From assembly GCF_900114265.1 (NCBI RefSeq), contig NZ_FPKV01000004.1, positions 1 through 64,000 of the forward strand: DNA of 64,000 nt, read 5' to 3'. Shown one piece after another: positions 52,081 through 63,686 of the stretch (position 1 is the stretch's first letter; every line of letters starts with the position of its first letter). Under the pieces are notes generated by a model. That model did not search any database. It was not told where the DNA came from and was given only the letters and a program-made list of their open reading frames with translations. Made by a program: the position numbers and the translations under genes. Source of the DNA: Flaviramulus basaltis (GTDB taxonomy: Bacteria; Bacteroidota; Bacteroidia; Flavobacteriales; Flavobacteriaceae).

Positions 52081-53099
52081 ACTCCTTTAATACGAGTCCA
52101 TAATGAAACCATAATTTCACTTAAACTATCAAATTTAGGTTCAAAAGGTTTCATATTGAGTCTGTTTTCATCTTTATATAGCAGTAAACTAAAAATAGAC
52201 GTATTTGGATTATTTTCATCTAAAAGTGGATAACGCAAATCGTTATATTGGTATTCATTTTCATCAATTTTATAAACACTATAATATTGATTACTAAACC
52301 AAGCTAAACTTTTAATATCATCAAATTCTGAAGACTTTAAATCGCGTTGTTTTGGAATAGTTTTAAAATTCAAAAATCTCTTTTTTGTATCAAACAAAGA
52401 ATAATTAGCAACAAAATAAGACGTATCAGTTTCAGCTATTCCATACCACAAAATATTATTAAAAATATATGGTTGTGTACTAAATCGTATTGAATGAATC
52501 TCTCTTTCGTTTAAAGATTTTCTAAATAATGAATCTATATATAACTTATTTCCTAACGTAAATAACATGTAAATAGAACTTATACTTAACCCCAATTTCA
52601 ACCACAATCGTCTTTTATTAGAAGTTCTATTAAAAAACATTAAAACAACCATACAAATTAAAAACGGCAATGTATATATAGGATCTACAACTGCAATGTT
52701 ATTAAAAGCCACCCTGTAATTACTAAAGGGTGTAAATAATTGTGTTCCGTAAGGTGTAAAACAGTCTAAAATGGGATGTGTAAATAACGATATAAACCAT
52801 AACCATATCCAATTTTTTTGAGTGGTTGTATTTAACCGACTACCAGAATTGTATAATTTATGCACTAACCAACCAAGTATAAATGCTCCTAAAACAGAAA
52901 ATAATATGGAATGCATAAACCCTCTATGAAATAACATGGCATCAATATGATTTCCATAAAGAATATTACCAACGTAAACATCTAAATCTGGAATTGTACC
53001 TCCAATAGCACCAAACAGTAATGCTTTATTGCCAATTTTTTTTCCTAAAACAGCTTCTCCACAAGCTGCACCTAGTATAATTTGAGTAAGTGAATCCAT
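52077..53099 (-). CDS. YdjM-like membrane-bound metal-dependent hydrolase (DUF457)
   Basis: The 340 residues start with MDSLTQIILGAACGEAVLGKK and carry GTIPDLDVY and FHRGFMHS, the metal-site motifs of the LexA-regulated/YdjM hydrolase family, followed by several membrane helices and a C-terminal soluble part rich in aromatic residues. Biochemical activity of the family is poorly known. Its 3' end overlaps the convergent lyase stop by 4 bp. Confidence 0.88.
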   Translation of the reverse strand: MDSLTQIILGAACGEAVLGKKIGNKALLFGAIGGTIPDLDVYVGNILYGNHIDAMLFHRGFMHSILFSVLGAFILGWLVHKLYNSGSRLNTTTQKNWIWLWFISLFTHPILDCFTPYGTQLFTPFSNYRVAFNNIAVVDPIYTLPFLICMVVLMFFNRTSNKRRLWLKLGLSISSIYMLFTLGNKLYIDSLFRKSLNEREIHSIRFSTQPYIFNNILWYGIAETDTSYFVANYSLFDTKKRFLNFKTIPKQRDLKSSEFDDIKSLAWFSNQYYSVYKIDENEYQYNDLRYPLLDENNPNTSIFSLLLYKDENRLNMKPFEPKFDSLSEIMVSLWTRIKGV

Positions 53100-53143
53100 A
53101 ATAGCATGCGAAAATACAACTAAAATGAAAGATTGTAACTAAA

Positions 53144-53581
53144 CTAAGTGTTAGCTATTATTTTATGCTTTAATTTATATTGATTTATTTTGGATGTAAT
53201 ATCTATAATATCTTGTTGTACTTTCGCTTTTAAGTTTAAAATTTCTGCCAACTGTTGTTCTATATTATTCTTAAATCCTGAATTAATTTCTACATAAGAT
53301 AAATAATCTAGAGTTTTTAAATACCTATTTAATTGCTGATAATATTTTTTAAGTTTTAATCTTTTCTCATAATCTAGTCTTTTTCTATTTTTCTTAAAGA
53401 AAGTAAAAGATTTACAATCATTTATAACAGAAAGTTTGTTATCAACTTTAAAAATATCGTTTGAAAATAATTTTGAGGTTTGAATAAAAAGAAATTCAAA
53501 TTTACTAACCCCTATAGAGTAAATATAATAGCTAAATAAAAATAGGTTGTTTGCGAAAAAAAACAAATAGATATGTGACAT
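53144..53581 (-). CDS. Hypothetical coiled-coil protein
   Basis: The 145 codons begin with a Phe/Tyr-rich hydrophobic stretch (1-35), followed by a highly charged, probably coiled-coil region (KKNRKRLDYEKRLKLKKYYQ; NNIEQQLAEILNLKAKVQQD). No family recognised. It lies 44 bp upstream of the YdjM-like gene on the same strand. The biased composition means it could be spurious; the coiled-coil half looks more protein-like than the N-terminus. Confidence 0.45.
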   Translation of the reverse strand: MSHIYLFFFANNLFLFSYYIYSIGVSKFEFLFIQTSKLFSNDIFKVDNKLSVINDCKSFTFFKKNRKRLDYEKRLKLKKYYQQLNRYLKTLDYLSYVEINSGFKNNIEQQLAEILNLKAKVQQDIIDITSKINQYKLKHKIIANT

Positions 53582-53736
53582 TAGTAATGATTAAAATAAT
53601 ATACTTTTCAATTTCAATATTTAGACACAACATGTCATGAATAAGTCACATTTTTTTTAGTTAAAAGTGATTGTTACTCTTATTATTTGTAAAAAAAATA
53701 AGTTTATCGTAACATTACGAAACTAAAATTTTCCTG

Positions 53737-55203
53737 ATGCAAGAAGAAAACAATATCTCTGAGTTTAAAGCCGATAAACAAAATATTATTGAAAACACAG
53801 AATTAAATATATGGGAAGCTCTTATTCCTGTAATTATTTTAATGGGATTATTAGCTTATAACATCTTTTTTGCTGATGGAGAAATGTTTGGCGGATATTC
53901 AAATCAAATAATTTTATTAATAGGTGCTGTTGTTGCAGCTATTGTTGGGTTTTATAACAAAGTGACTTTAAATAGAATGCTTATTGAAATTTGGGAAAAC
54001 TTAAAAAGCATTTTTGTACCTGTTCTAATTTTGCTCTTAGTTGGTGCATTAGCAGGAACATGGTTAGTTAGCGGTGTTATTCCTGCTATGGTTTATTATG
54101 GTTTACAAGTATTAAGTCCTAGTATATTTTTACCTGCCTGTGTTATTATTTGCGCCATTATATCCATAGCCACAGGAAGTTCTTGGACAACTTCGGCAAC
54201 TGTTGGAATTGCATTAATTGGTATAGGTACTGCTTTAGGAATTAGTCCTGGTATGATTGCTGGTGCTGTAATATCTGGTGCTTATTTTGGTGATAAAATG
54301 TCTCCTTTAAGTGACACAACAAACCTTGCTCCTGCTATTGCTGGTACCGATTTATTTACACATATACGTTATATGACTATAACAACTGTGCCTACAATTT
54401 TGATAACACTTATTGCTTTCGCTATTTTAAGTGCAACTATTGAAACCTCTGGTACTGCAGATGTTAGTAGTTTATTAGAAACCATTAATACGACATTTAA
54501 CATAACACCTTGGTTATTTATAGTGCCATTAGCTGTTATCGCTTTAATTTTAATGAAAACAAAACCATTAATTGCATTAGGAACAGGTGTTCTTGCAGCA
54601 GTTGTTTTTGCTTTTATTTTCCAATCAGAAGTACTAATGAATTTAGGGGATTCAAAACTAAGTTCAATTATAACTTCAATATTTACAGACACTCAAATTG
54701 TAACTGATAATGAAAAGCTGAATGAATTATTTTCTGCTGGTGGAATGAATGGTATGCTTTGGACAATTTACCTTATTATTTGTGCTATGATTTTTGGTGG
54801 TGTTATGGATGGCATTGGGGCTTTAGCAAGAATAACAAAAGTATTGTTATCTGTGGCTACTTCTATTTTCGGGTTATTTGCTAGTACTGTAATTAGTTGT
54901 TTAGGATTAAATGCCATCGCATCCGATCAATATTTAGCCATCGTAATTCCTGGAAAAATGTTTAAAAAAGCATTTGATGATAGAGGTTTGGCTCCAGAAA
55001 ATTTAAGTAGAACGCTTGAAGATTCGGGTACAGTAACGTCTGTTTTAATTCCTTGGAATACTTGTGGTGCATATCAATCTGGTGTTTTAGGTGTTGGCGT
55101 TAGCGAATATTTTGTTTACGCTATATTTAATTGGCTAAGTCCATTTACAACACTTTTATTTGCTGCACTAAAAATTAAAATAAAAGAAATTTCTACTAAA
55201 TAA
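53737..55203 (+). CDS. nhaC: Na+/H+ antiporter NhaC
   Basis: This 488-residue membrane protein has about a dozen helices. The family signature is IATGSSWTTSATVGIALIGIG followed by AYFGDKMSPLSDTTNLAPAIAG, and DQYLAIVIPGKMF appears in the second half. NhaC exchanges internal sodium for protons, fitting a marine habitat. It is a single gene. Confidence 0.95.
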   Translation: MQEENNISEFKADKQNIIENTELNIWEALIPVIILMGLLAYNIFFADGEMFGGYSNQIILLIGAVVAAIVGFYNKVTLNRMLIEIWENLKSIFVPVLILLLVGALAGTWLVSGVIPAMVYYGLQVLSPSIFLPACVIICAIISIATGSSWTTSATVGIALIGIGTALGISPGMIAGAVISGAYFGDKMSPLSDTTNLAPAIAGTDLFTHIRYMTITTVPTILITLIAFAILSATIETSGTADVSSLLETINTTFNITPWLFIVPLAVIALILMKTKPLIALGTGVLAAVVFAFIFQSEVLMNLGDSKLSSIITSIFTDTQIVTDNEKLNELFSAGGMNGMLWTIYLIICAMIFGGVMDGIGALARITKVLLSVATSIFGLFASTVISCLGLNAIASDQYLAIVIPGKMFKKAFDDRGLAPENLSRTLEDSGTVTSVLIPWNTCGAYQSGVLGVGVSEYFVYAIFNWLSPFTTLLFAALKIKIKEISTK

Positions 55204-55298
55204 CTAATACTAATTACATTAAGCCTATACTATAATTAAAATCTATAATTCTATATAGATTTTAAATTTAAATAAAGGGGGTATTATTCCTGTGTGTG

Positions 55299-55306
55299 TA
55301 TTTTTG
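55299..55306 (+). promoter_or_regulatory. -7 box (TATTTTTG) of the ahpC operon
   Basis: It is an exact TANNTTTG match, 33 nt before the ahpC ATG at 55340. It lies downstream of an in-frame GTG (55292), ruling against that codon as the start. Confidence 0.5.
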
Positions 55307-55339
55307 CCGGAAATTATTAATAACAATAAAACAATACAC

Positions 55340-55984
55340 ATGGCTTTAGTAGGAAAAAAATTTCCAAATTTAAACGTTAATGCAATGAACGAAATGGGTG
55401 ATACTTTTAAACTCAACGTTCTAGAAGAAGCAGTAAATAACAATAAAAAAGTTGTCCTATTTTGGTATCCAAAAGATTTTACTTTTGTTTGCCCAACAGA
55501 ATTACATGCTTTTCAAGCAGCTTTAGGTGAATTCGAAAAAAGAAATACAATTGTTATTGGAGCATCATGTGATACTGCAGAAGTTCATTTTGCATGGTTA
55601 AGTACTGCTAAAGATAATGGTGGTATTGAAGGGGTAACTTATCCTATTTTAGCAGATTCTAATAGAAACTTAGCTTCTACCTTAGGTATTTTAGATATTA
55701 CAAACGAAACATACAATGAAGAAACTGGTGTTGTAACTGTAGATGGTGATAATGTAACTTACAGAGCAACATATATTATTGATGAAGAAGGTACAATTCA
55801 ACATGAAGGTGTTAACAATATGCCTTTAGGAAGAAATGTAAATGAATATTTAAGAATAATAGATGCTTTAACTCACGTTCAAGAAAAAGGAGAAGTTTGT
55901 CCTGCAAACTGGGAAGAAGGAAAACAAGCAATGCAAGCTAATGCAAAAGGTACTGCTGAGTATTTAAAATCACAATTAAACTAA
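55340..55984 (+). CDS. ahpC-like: Peroxiredoxin AhpC/Prx1 type (2-Cys)
   Basis: The 214 residues have the peroxidatic Cys51 in DFTFVCPTELHAFQ and the resolving Cys187 in EVCPANW, so it is a typical 2-Cys enzyme reducing hydrogen peroxide and organic peroxides. It lacks an AhpF partner here; the thioredoxin-like protein encoded 4 nt downstream is the likely reductant. I chose ATG 55340 over an upstream GTG, which would precede the promoter. Confidence 0.96.
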   Translation: MALVGKKFPNLNVNAMNEMGDTFKLNVLEEAVNNNKKVVLFWYPKDFTFVCPTELHAFQAALGEFEKRNTIVIGASCDTAEVHFAWLSTAKDNGGIEGVTYPILADSNRNLASTLGILDITNETYNEETGVVTVDGDNVTYRATYIIDEEGTIQHEGVNNMPLGRNVNEYLRIIDALTHVQEKGEVCPANWEEGKQAMQANAKGTAEYLKSQLN

Positions 55985-55988
55985 ACTT

Positions 55989-56303
55989 ATGGTTCAAGAA
56001 TTAGAACAAGATAATTTAACACAATTTGTTTCAGATAATGAAACTGTAGTGGTTCAATATTCTGCAACTTGGTGTGGGAATTGCCGAATCATGAAACCTA
56101 AATTTAAGAAATTAGCAACAGAAAATGAAAATATAACATTCATTATTGCTGATGCTGAAAAATTTCCTGAATCTAGAAAGTTAGCAACAGTTGATAATTT
56201 ACCAACTTTTGCAATATTTAAAAAAGGAGAATTTGTTAATCAAGTACAAACTAACAAGTTTGACGTTTTAAAAGATTTAGTTAATGAAGTTACCAGTAAT
56301 TAA
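55989..56303 (+). CDS. Thioredoxin-family protein
   Basis: The 104 residues have the active site ATWCGNCRIMKP (Cys29, Cys32) and the cis-Pro of NLPTFAIFKKGE. The CGNC site differs from the CGPC of housekeeping thioredoxin, suggesting a dedicated partner. It starts 4 nt after ahpC and overlaps the next small gene by 20 bp, so the three are one peroxide-detoxification unit. Confidence 0.93.
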   Translation: MVQELEQDNLTQFVSDNETVVVQYSATWCGNCRIMKPKFKKLATENENITFIIADAEKFPESRKLATVDNLPTFAIFKKGEFVNQVQTNKFDVLKDLVNEVTSN

Positions 56304-56541
56304 ACATTTATCTCAATTCATTGAAGAAAATGATGAAGACTTTGTAATTGAAACTATTGAAACTTTAGAGAGCCTTACCGAAGTTCCTTCACTAAAAGAT
56401 GAGGAACTTGATGTTATAGGAGAATTAATCTCTAATATGTATGGTGCATTAGAAGTCAATAAAATGATAAAAGATGGAACTACAAAAAAAGAGGCTTTGA
56501 ATACGTTTATGTCTCGAGTACTAGGTTCTATTGACAAATAA
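56284..56541 (+). CDS. Small acidic helical protein (DUF6952-like)
   Basis: The 85 residues (MKLPVIKHLSQFIEENDEDF, ETLESLTEVPSLKDEELDVI, GTTKKEALNTFMSRVLGSI) form a probable small helical bundle. From memory it fits DUF6952, found next to AhpC and thioredoxin in Bacteroidota; the name should be checked. It overlaps the thioredoxin gene by 20 bp and so is co-translated. Function unknown, possibly an accessory of the peroxiredoxin system. Confidence 0.82.
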   Translation: MKLPVIKHLSQFIEENDEDFVIETIETLESLTEVPSLKDEELDVIGELISNMYGALEVNKMIKDGTTKKEALNTFMSRVLGSIDK

Positions 56542-56559
56542 CAAATTGATATTTATAAC

Positions 56560-56592
56560 AAAAAAGTCACTTCAAAACGAAGTGACTTTTTT
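56560..56592. terminator. Bidirectional terminator between ahpC operon and ankyrin gene
   Basis: The perfect 14-bp stem AAAAAAGTCACTTC and its complement has a 5-nt loop. A and T flanks allow function in both directions. Confidence 0.88.
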
Positions 56593-56611
56593 GCTTTATG
56601 ATATTTAATTA

Positions 56612-57085
56612 TTAATTATCAAGTAACGTAGCTGTACTTTCAAATTTCTTTTCTAACGCATAGTCGTATGCACTTTTGCCATGATTATCCTTAATGGTTT
56701 TATCTGCTCCAAGTTCTAGCAATAAACTAACAATAGCTTCTTTACCATAAGTAGCAGAAAATATTAATGGTGTTGTTCCATTATTGTTCTTTGCATTAAT
56801 ATCTGCACCACTTTGTATCAGTTTTTTAGCAATATTTACATTGCCTTTAAAAGAAACACCTATTAAAGCCGTGTTACCTGAAGCATCTTTAACATCAACA
56901 GGGGCATTGTGTTCTAAAAGTATTTTTGTGGCTACTTCATTATCAAAATAAGTTGCAAAAATTAATGGTGTAAATCCTCGTGCATCTTTTACATTAACCA
57001 AATCAGGATTAGAATTTAACAAACCCAATAATTTATCTTCATCACCAGATCTAATAGCTTCAAAAAAAACGTCTACCTCTTTCAT
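56612..57085 (-). CDS. Ankyrin-repeat protein linked to catalase-peroxidase
   Basis: The 157 residues hold four to five ankyrin repeats (GFTPLIFATYFDNEVATKIL; GNTALIGVSFKGNVNIAKKL; GTTPLIFSATYGKEAIVSLL), without a signal peptide. Small ankyrin proteins next to catalase genes (AnkB of Pseudomonas aeruginosa) support catalase activity. It follows katG by 76 bp on the same strand, but an imperfect terminator lies in the gap, so expression may be attenuated relative to katG. Confidence 0.92.
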   Translation of the reverse strand: MKEVDVFFEAIRSGDEDKLLGLLNSNPDLVNVKDARGFTPLIFATYFDNEVATKILLEHNAPVDVKDASGNTALIGVSFKGNVNIAKKLIQSGADINAKNNNGTTPLIFSATYGKEAIVSLLLELGADKTIKDNHGKSAYDYALEKKFESTATLLDN

Positions 57086-57106
57086 TTTTATATTTTTTTA
57101 AATTAA

Positions 57107-57139
57107 AAAAGGAATGAGTTTTAATCACTCACTCCTTTT
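57107..57139 (-). terminator. katG terminator/attenuator before the ankyrin gene
   Basis: The stem AAAAGGAATGAGT with ACTCACTCCTTTT has one internal mismatch and a 7-nt loop, followed on the minus strand by T-rich sequence. Confidence 0.7.
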
Positions 57140-57161
57140 CAAAAAAATTATTAATCAGTTA

Positions 57162-59438
<2,277 letters not shown>

Positions 59439-59563
59439 TTATAATTTTTACACCTTAAAATTAAGAATAATATACTGAAAAATAACATTAACTTATTCCT
59501 ATAAATTATATAATGATTGATAAAAACTATCAAATATCACGACAACTATAAACTAAAACAATA

Positions 59564-59593
59564 AAAGCGTCTTAAAATAAATTAAGACGCTTT
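59564..59593 (-). terminator. Terminator after the fasciclin gene
   Basis: A perfect 12-bp stem AAAGCGTCTTAA with loop AATAAA, directly after the fasciclin gene stop. Confidence 0.85.
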
Positions 59594-59620
59594 ATATCAA
59601 AAATTAAGAACCTCTCTAAT

Positions 59621-60199
59621 TTAAGACTTTGGTAATACTACAGTATCTATTACATGTATAACACCATTAGATTGATTTACATCTGCAATTATAACCATTG
59701 CTGAATTTCCGTTTTCATCTGTAATATAAACTGCTTTATCTTTTATCCAAGCTACTAAAGTCCCTCCGCTTACAGTATTTAACATAGCTTTTCCGTTTCC
59801 TTTTTTAATGAGTTTAATAATATCTTTTGCATTATACTTTCCAGATACAACATGATATTTTAAAACAGTTTGTAAAGTTGCTTTGTTTTCTGGCTTTAAT
59901 AAGGTTTCAACTGTTCCTTCAGGTAATTTAGCAAAAGCTTCATTTGTTGGAGCAAAAACCGTAAAAGGTCCATCACTCATTAATACATCTAATAAATCGG
60001 CAGCTTTAACTGCGGCAACTAATGTTGTATGGTCTTTAGAATTTACTGCATTTTCTACAATATTTTTTGTAGGGTACATTTCTGCTCCTCCAACCATTTT
60101 AGTATCAGATGACATCATCTTATTTTGAGAAAAAATAGTTGATACTGTTAATAATAAAGAGAAAAGAATGCTTTTTTTAATCAGATTTAATCGTTTCAT
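59621..60199 (-). CDS. Secreted fasciclin (FAS1)-domain protein
   Basis: The 192 residues have a signal peptide (LLLTVSTIFSQ) and one FAS1 domain with the H1 motif DGPFTVFAPTNEAFAKLPEGT, the conserved YH in LKYHVVSGKYN, and the H2 motif NGVIHVIDTVVLP. FAS1 proteins mediate adhesion or surface attachment. Its place between katG and tpx is unexplained; co-regulation with oxidative stress is possible. It has its own terminator. Confidence 0.93.
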   Translation of the reverse strand: MKRLNLIKKSILFSLLLTVSTIFSQNKMMSSDTKMVGGAEMYPTKNIVENAVNSKDHTTLVAAVKAADLLDVLMSDGPFTVFAPTNEAFAKLPEGTVETLLKPENKATLQTVLKYHVVSGKYNAKDIIKLIKKGNGKAMLNTVSGGTLVAWIKDKAVYITDENGNSAMVIIADVNQSNGVIHVIDTVVLPKS

Positions 60200-60346
60200 A
60201 GTTTTTATTTTAAATTAATTATTTACTATACAAACGATGTTTTAAAAAGGTCGGTTTTCAAATATTAAAATTTTAACATCAATTAACATTATTTATCTTA
60301 ACCACTAATTTATTATTACTTTTATAAAAAATATAAAAACAAAAAA

Positions 60347-60850
60347 ATGGCAAAAATAACAATAGGCGGAAACCCTATAGAAACATCAGGAAACTTACCA
60401 GAAACAGGAACTCAAATTCCAAATTTTGAATTAATTGCTACCGATCTTTCTACCAAAACATTAGAAGATTTTAAAGGCAGTAATTTAGTTCTAAATATTT
60501 TTCCGAGTGTAAATACAGGTGTTTGTGCAACTTCAGTTAGACAATTTAACACAGAATCTAGTGAATTAGAAAACACTAAAGTTTTATGTATTTCTAGAGA
60601 TTTGCCTTTTGCTCAAGATCAATTTTGTGCTGCCGAAGGTTTAGAAAATGTAGTTATGTTATCAGATTTTAAATCTGGTGCTTTTGGTAAAGCTTACGGT
60701 TTAATAATGACAACTGGTCTTTTTGATGGTTTACTATCTAGATGTGTTATTGTTGCAGATACTAACGGAAAAGTACTTTACAATGAACAAGTTCCTGAAA
60801 CTGGGGAAGAACCAAATTATAAAGCAGCTTTAGAGGCTTTATATTCGTAA
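60347..60850 (+). CDS. tpx: Thiol peroxidase Tpx
   Basis: The 167 residues have the peroxidatic Cys60 in PSVNTGVCATSVRQFN and the resolving Cys94 in QDQFCAAEG, as in atypical 2-Cys Tpx. Normal length. It reduces lipid hydroperoxides using thioredoxin. The dgkA gene begins 9 bp downstream in the same direction. Confidence 0.96.
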   Translation: MAKITIGGNPIETSGNLPETGTQIPNFELIATDLSTKTLEDFKGSNLVLNIFPSVNTGVCATSVRQFNTESSELENTKVLCISRDLPFAQDQFCAAEGLENVVMLSDFKSGAFGKAYGLIMTTGLFDGLLSRCVIVADTNGKVLYNEQVPETGEEPNYKAALEALYS

Positions 60851-60859
60851 TATTTTTTG

Positions 60860-61228
60860 ATGACTAAAAAAGAATCCTTCTTAATCAATAGGCTAAAAAG
60901 TGTTGGTTATGCTTTTAAAGGTGCTTTATTACTTTTAAAAACAGAAGCTAGTATAAAAATACAATTTGTAATTGCATTAATAGTTACTGGTGCTGGATTC
61001 TATTTTAGTATATCATTAAATGAATGGGCTATACAACTTTTAGCTATTGGACTAGTAATGAGTATTGAAGGTGTTAATACAGCCATTGAAGAAATTGCGA
61101 ATTTTGTTCACCCAGAACATCATAACAAAATAGGTTTAATAAAAGATATTGCAGCAGGAGCAGTTTTTATAGCTTCTGTTTTTGCTGTAATAATTGGCTT
61201 AATAATTTATCTTCCAAAAATTTTTTAA
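60860..61228 (+). CDS. dgkA: Diacylglycerol kinase (DgkA family)
   Basis: The 122 residues have three membrane helices and the catalytic motif SIEGVNTAIEEIANFVHPEHHNKIGLIKDIAAGAV with the conserved Glu pair. It phosphorylates diacylglycerol or undecaprenol in the inner membrane. I chose ATG 60860 over the overlapping TTG at 60857. It is unrelated in fold to the lipid kinase at 11-12 kb, so the window encodes two different lipid-kinase types. Confidence 0.94.
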   Translation: MTKKESFLINRLKSVGYAFKGALLLLKTEASIKIQFVIALIVTGAGFYFSISLNEWAIQLLAIGLVMSIEGVNTAIEEIANFVHPEHHNKIGLIKDIAAGAVFIASVFAVIIGLIIYLPKIF

Positions 61229-61264
61229 TATACGATTACCTCTAGGATAAACGTTAGTAATTTG

Positions 61265-61272
61265 TATTTTTG
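61265..61272 (+). promoter_or_regulatory. -7 box (TATTTTTG) of ftsK
   Basis: It fits TANNTTTG and ends 19 nt before the ATG at 61292. Confidence 0.45.
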
Positions 61273-61291
61273 TTCAAACTAAAAAGCATTA

Positions 61292-63673
61292 ATGGCTAAA
61301 AGCAAACCCAAGACTAAAAAAGCACCTAGAAAAAAATTAAAAACGCCTAGTTTAAAGCTATCTAGCCAACAAAAACTGGTTTTAGGCAGCTTTCTAGTAA
61401 TATTCGGGATTATACTTTGTATTGCCTTTATTTCTTTCTTTTTCACAGGTGAAGCAGACCAAAGTACTCTAACCGATTTTACATCTCGAGATACAGAAAC
61501 TCAAAACTGGTTAAGTAAATCTGGAGCTTGGTTAAGCGATTTTTTTATTCAACGTGGTTTTGGTATTGCTTCATTTATATTTTCAGGACTAATTTTCCTT
61601 TCTGGTGTTTATGTATTAATGAATCTTAATAAATCAAAACTAAGAAAACATTGGTTTTGGGGCATTTTTATCATCATTTGGTTATCTATTCTTTTTGGTT
61701 TCTTCAAAAACAAAAGTGATATTTTGGGTGGTACTGTTGGATATGAAGTCAATACATTTCTACAAGATTATATAGGTAAAATTGGCACTTCACTCCTACT
61801 ACTATTTGGACTAATTACTTATTTAGCTATTCGATTTAAAGTCACTTTTGAGAGTTTGACAAAAATTTTCAAGTCGGCTAAAAAAGATATAAAAGATGAA
61901 TTTTCAGAATTAAAAGATAATGTTATTGTTCCGTTAGATAATAATTTATCTGATGAAGCTGAAGCTTTCAAATCAGCATTTGAAATTCCTTTAGAAGACG
62001 AAGATTCTAAAATTAAAAAAGAAGAACCTAAACCTGAAAAAACAGCACCATTAGAAGTTAATATCGTTGAAGAAGATGAAGAGGAAGAACTAGAAATTAA
62101 GGTAGAAGAGATTAAAGAAGAAGTTTCAGAAAAAGATAATCTTGCTAATAAATTAGTTGAAGATTTTGGTCAATTCGATCCTACTCTAGAATTAGCTAAA
62201 TACCAATTTCCACCTTTAGATTTATTAAAAAAATATGATTCTGAAGGTATTACCATTAATCAAGAAGAACTTGAAGAAAATAAAAACAAAATTGTAGAAA
62301 CTTTAAAAAATTACAATATTGGAATTGCCAGTATAAAAGCAACTATTGGACCCACAGTTACACTTTATGAAATTGTGCCCGATGCAGGTATTAGAATTTC
62401 TAAAATCAAAAACTTAGAAGATGATATTGCGCTTTCATTAGCGGCTTTAGGTATTCGTATTATTGCCCCAATACCTGGTAAAGGAACTATTGGTATAGAA
62501 GTACCAAATAAAAACTCTACTATAGTATCTATGCGCTCTGTTATTGCTTCAAAGAAATTTCAAAGCTCCGAAATGCAACTTCCTATTGCCTTAGGAAAAA
62601 CCATTAGTAACGAAACCTTTGTGGTAGATTTAGCAAAAATGCCTCACTTGCTTATGGCAGGTGCTACAGGACAAGGTAAATCGGTTGGATTAAATGCTGT
62701 ATTAACCTCGCTTCTTTATAAAAAGCATCCGGCTGAAGTTAAATTTATTTTAGTCGATCCTAAAAAAGTAGAACTTACTCTTTTTAATAAAATTGAACGC
62801 CATTATTTAGCAAAACTTCCAGATAGTGAAGATGCTATTATAACAGACAATACAAAGGTTATTAATACACTAAATTCTCTTTGTATTGAAATGGATAACC
62901 GTTATGAACTTCTTAAAAATGCTTTATGTAGAAACATTGCAGAATACAATACAAAATTTAAAGCAAGAAAACTAAATCCTAATGATGGGCATCAATTTTT
63001 ACCATATATTGTTTTAGTTGTAGATGAGTTTGCCGATTTAATTATGACTGCCGGAAAAGAGGTTGAAACACCTATTGCTCGTTTAGCACAATTAGCTCGA
63101 GCCATTGGTATTCATTTAATTATTGCTACTCAACGCCCTTCGGTTAATGTTATTACAGGTATTATCAAAGCCAATTTCCCTGCAAGGGTAGCTTTTAGGG
63201 TAACATCAAAAATAGATTCTAGAACTATTCTAGATGGCTCTGGAGCCGACCAACTTATTGGTAGAGGTGATATGTTATTTACACAAGGAAACGATGTTAT
63301 TCGTGTACAATGTGCTTTTGTAGACACACCAGAAGTTGAAAAGATAACAGATTATATTGGCTCTCAAAAAGCATATCCTGAAGCTTACTTATTACCTGAG
63401 TATGTTGGCGAAGAAAGTGGCACAAGTCTTGATGTAGACATCTCAGATAGAGACAAACTATTTAAAGATGCCGCAATCGTAATTGTTACAGCACAACAAG
63501 GTTCAGCCTCATTATTACAACGTAAATTAAAACTAGGTTACAATAGAGCTGGACGTTTAATTGATCAATTAGAAGCTGCAGGAATAGTAGGTCCTTTTGA
63601 AGGTAGTAAAGCTAGACAAGTTTTAGTGACAGATTTAGCGGCCTTAGACAAACTTTTAGAAAATGAAATATAA
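61292..63673 (+). CDS. ftsK: DNA translocase FtsK/SpoIIIE
   Basis: The 793 residues start with a basic N-terminus and four membrane helices (about 30-180), an acidic linker, and the motor domain with Walker A GATGQGKSVG (from about residue 457), Walker B LVVDEFADLIM and RPSVNVITG. The C-terminal gamma winged helix (LLQRKLKLGYNRAGRLIDQLE) reads KOPS-like sequences. It clears chromosome ends from the septum and promotes dimer resolution. lolA follows 13 bp downstream. Confidence 0.97.
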   Translation: MAKSKPKTKKAPRKKLKTPSLKLSSQQKLVLGSFLVIFGIILCIAFISFFFTGEADQSTLTDFTSRDTETQNWLSKSGAWLSDFFIQRGFGIASFIFSGLIFLSGVYVLMNLNKSKLRKHWFWGIFIIIWLSILFGFFKNKSDILGGTVGYEVNTFLQDYIGKIGTSLLLLFGLITYLAIRFKVTFESLTKIFKSAKKDIKDEFSELKDNVIVPLDNNLSDEAEAFKSAFEIPLEDEDSKIKKEEPKPEKTAPLEVNIVEEDEEEELEIKVEEIKEEVSEKDNLANKLVEDFGQFDPTLELAKYQFPPLDLLKKYDSEGITINQEELEENKNKIVETLKNYNIGIASIKATIGPTVTLYEIVPDAGIRISKIKNLEDDIALSLAALGIRIIAPIPGKGTIGIEVPNKNSTIVSMRSVIASKKFQSSEMQLPIALGKTISNETFVVDLAKMPHLLMAGATGQGKSVGLNAVLTSLLYKKHPAEVKFILVDPKKVELTLFNKIERHYLAKLPDSEDAIITDNTKVINTLNSLCIEMDNRYELLKNALCRNIAEYNTKFKARKLNPNDGHQFLPYIVLVVDEFADLIMTAGKEVETPIARLAQLARAIGIHLIIATQRPSVNVITGIIKANFPARVAFRVTSKIDSRTILDGSGADQLIGRGDMLFTQGNDVIRVQCAFVDTPEVEKITDYIGSQKAYPEAYLLPEYVGEESGTSLDVDISDRDKLFKDAAIVIVTAQQGSASLLQRKLKLGYNRAGRLIDQLEAAGIVGPFEGSKARQVLVTDLAALDKLLENEI

Positions 63674-63686
63674 TTTAAAAAAAGCA

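Noticed and set aside
55292-55339. GTG start adding 16 residues to the AhpC-like protein
   Set aside because: The GTG precedes the probable transcription start, and the extension has no homology to the family start.
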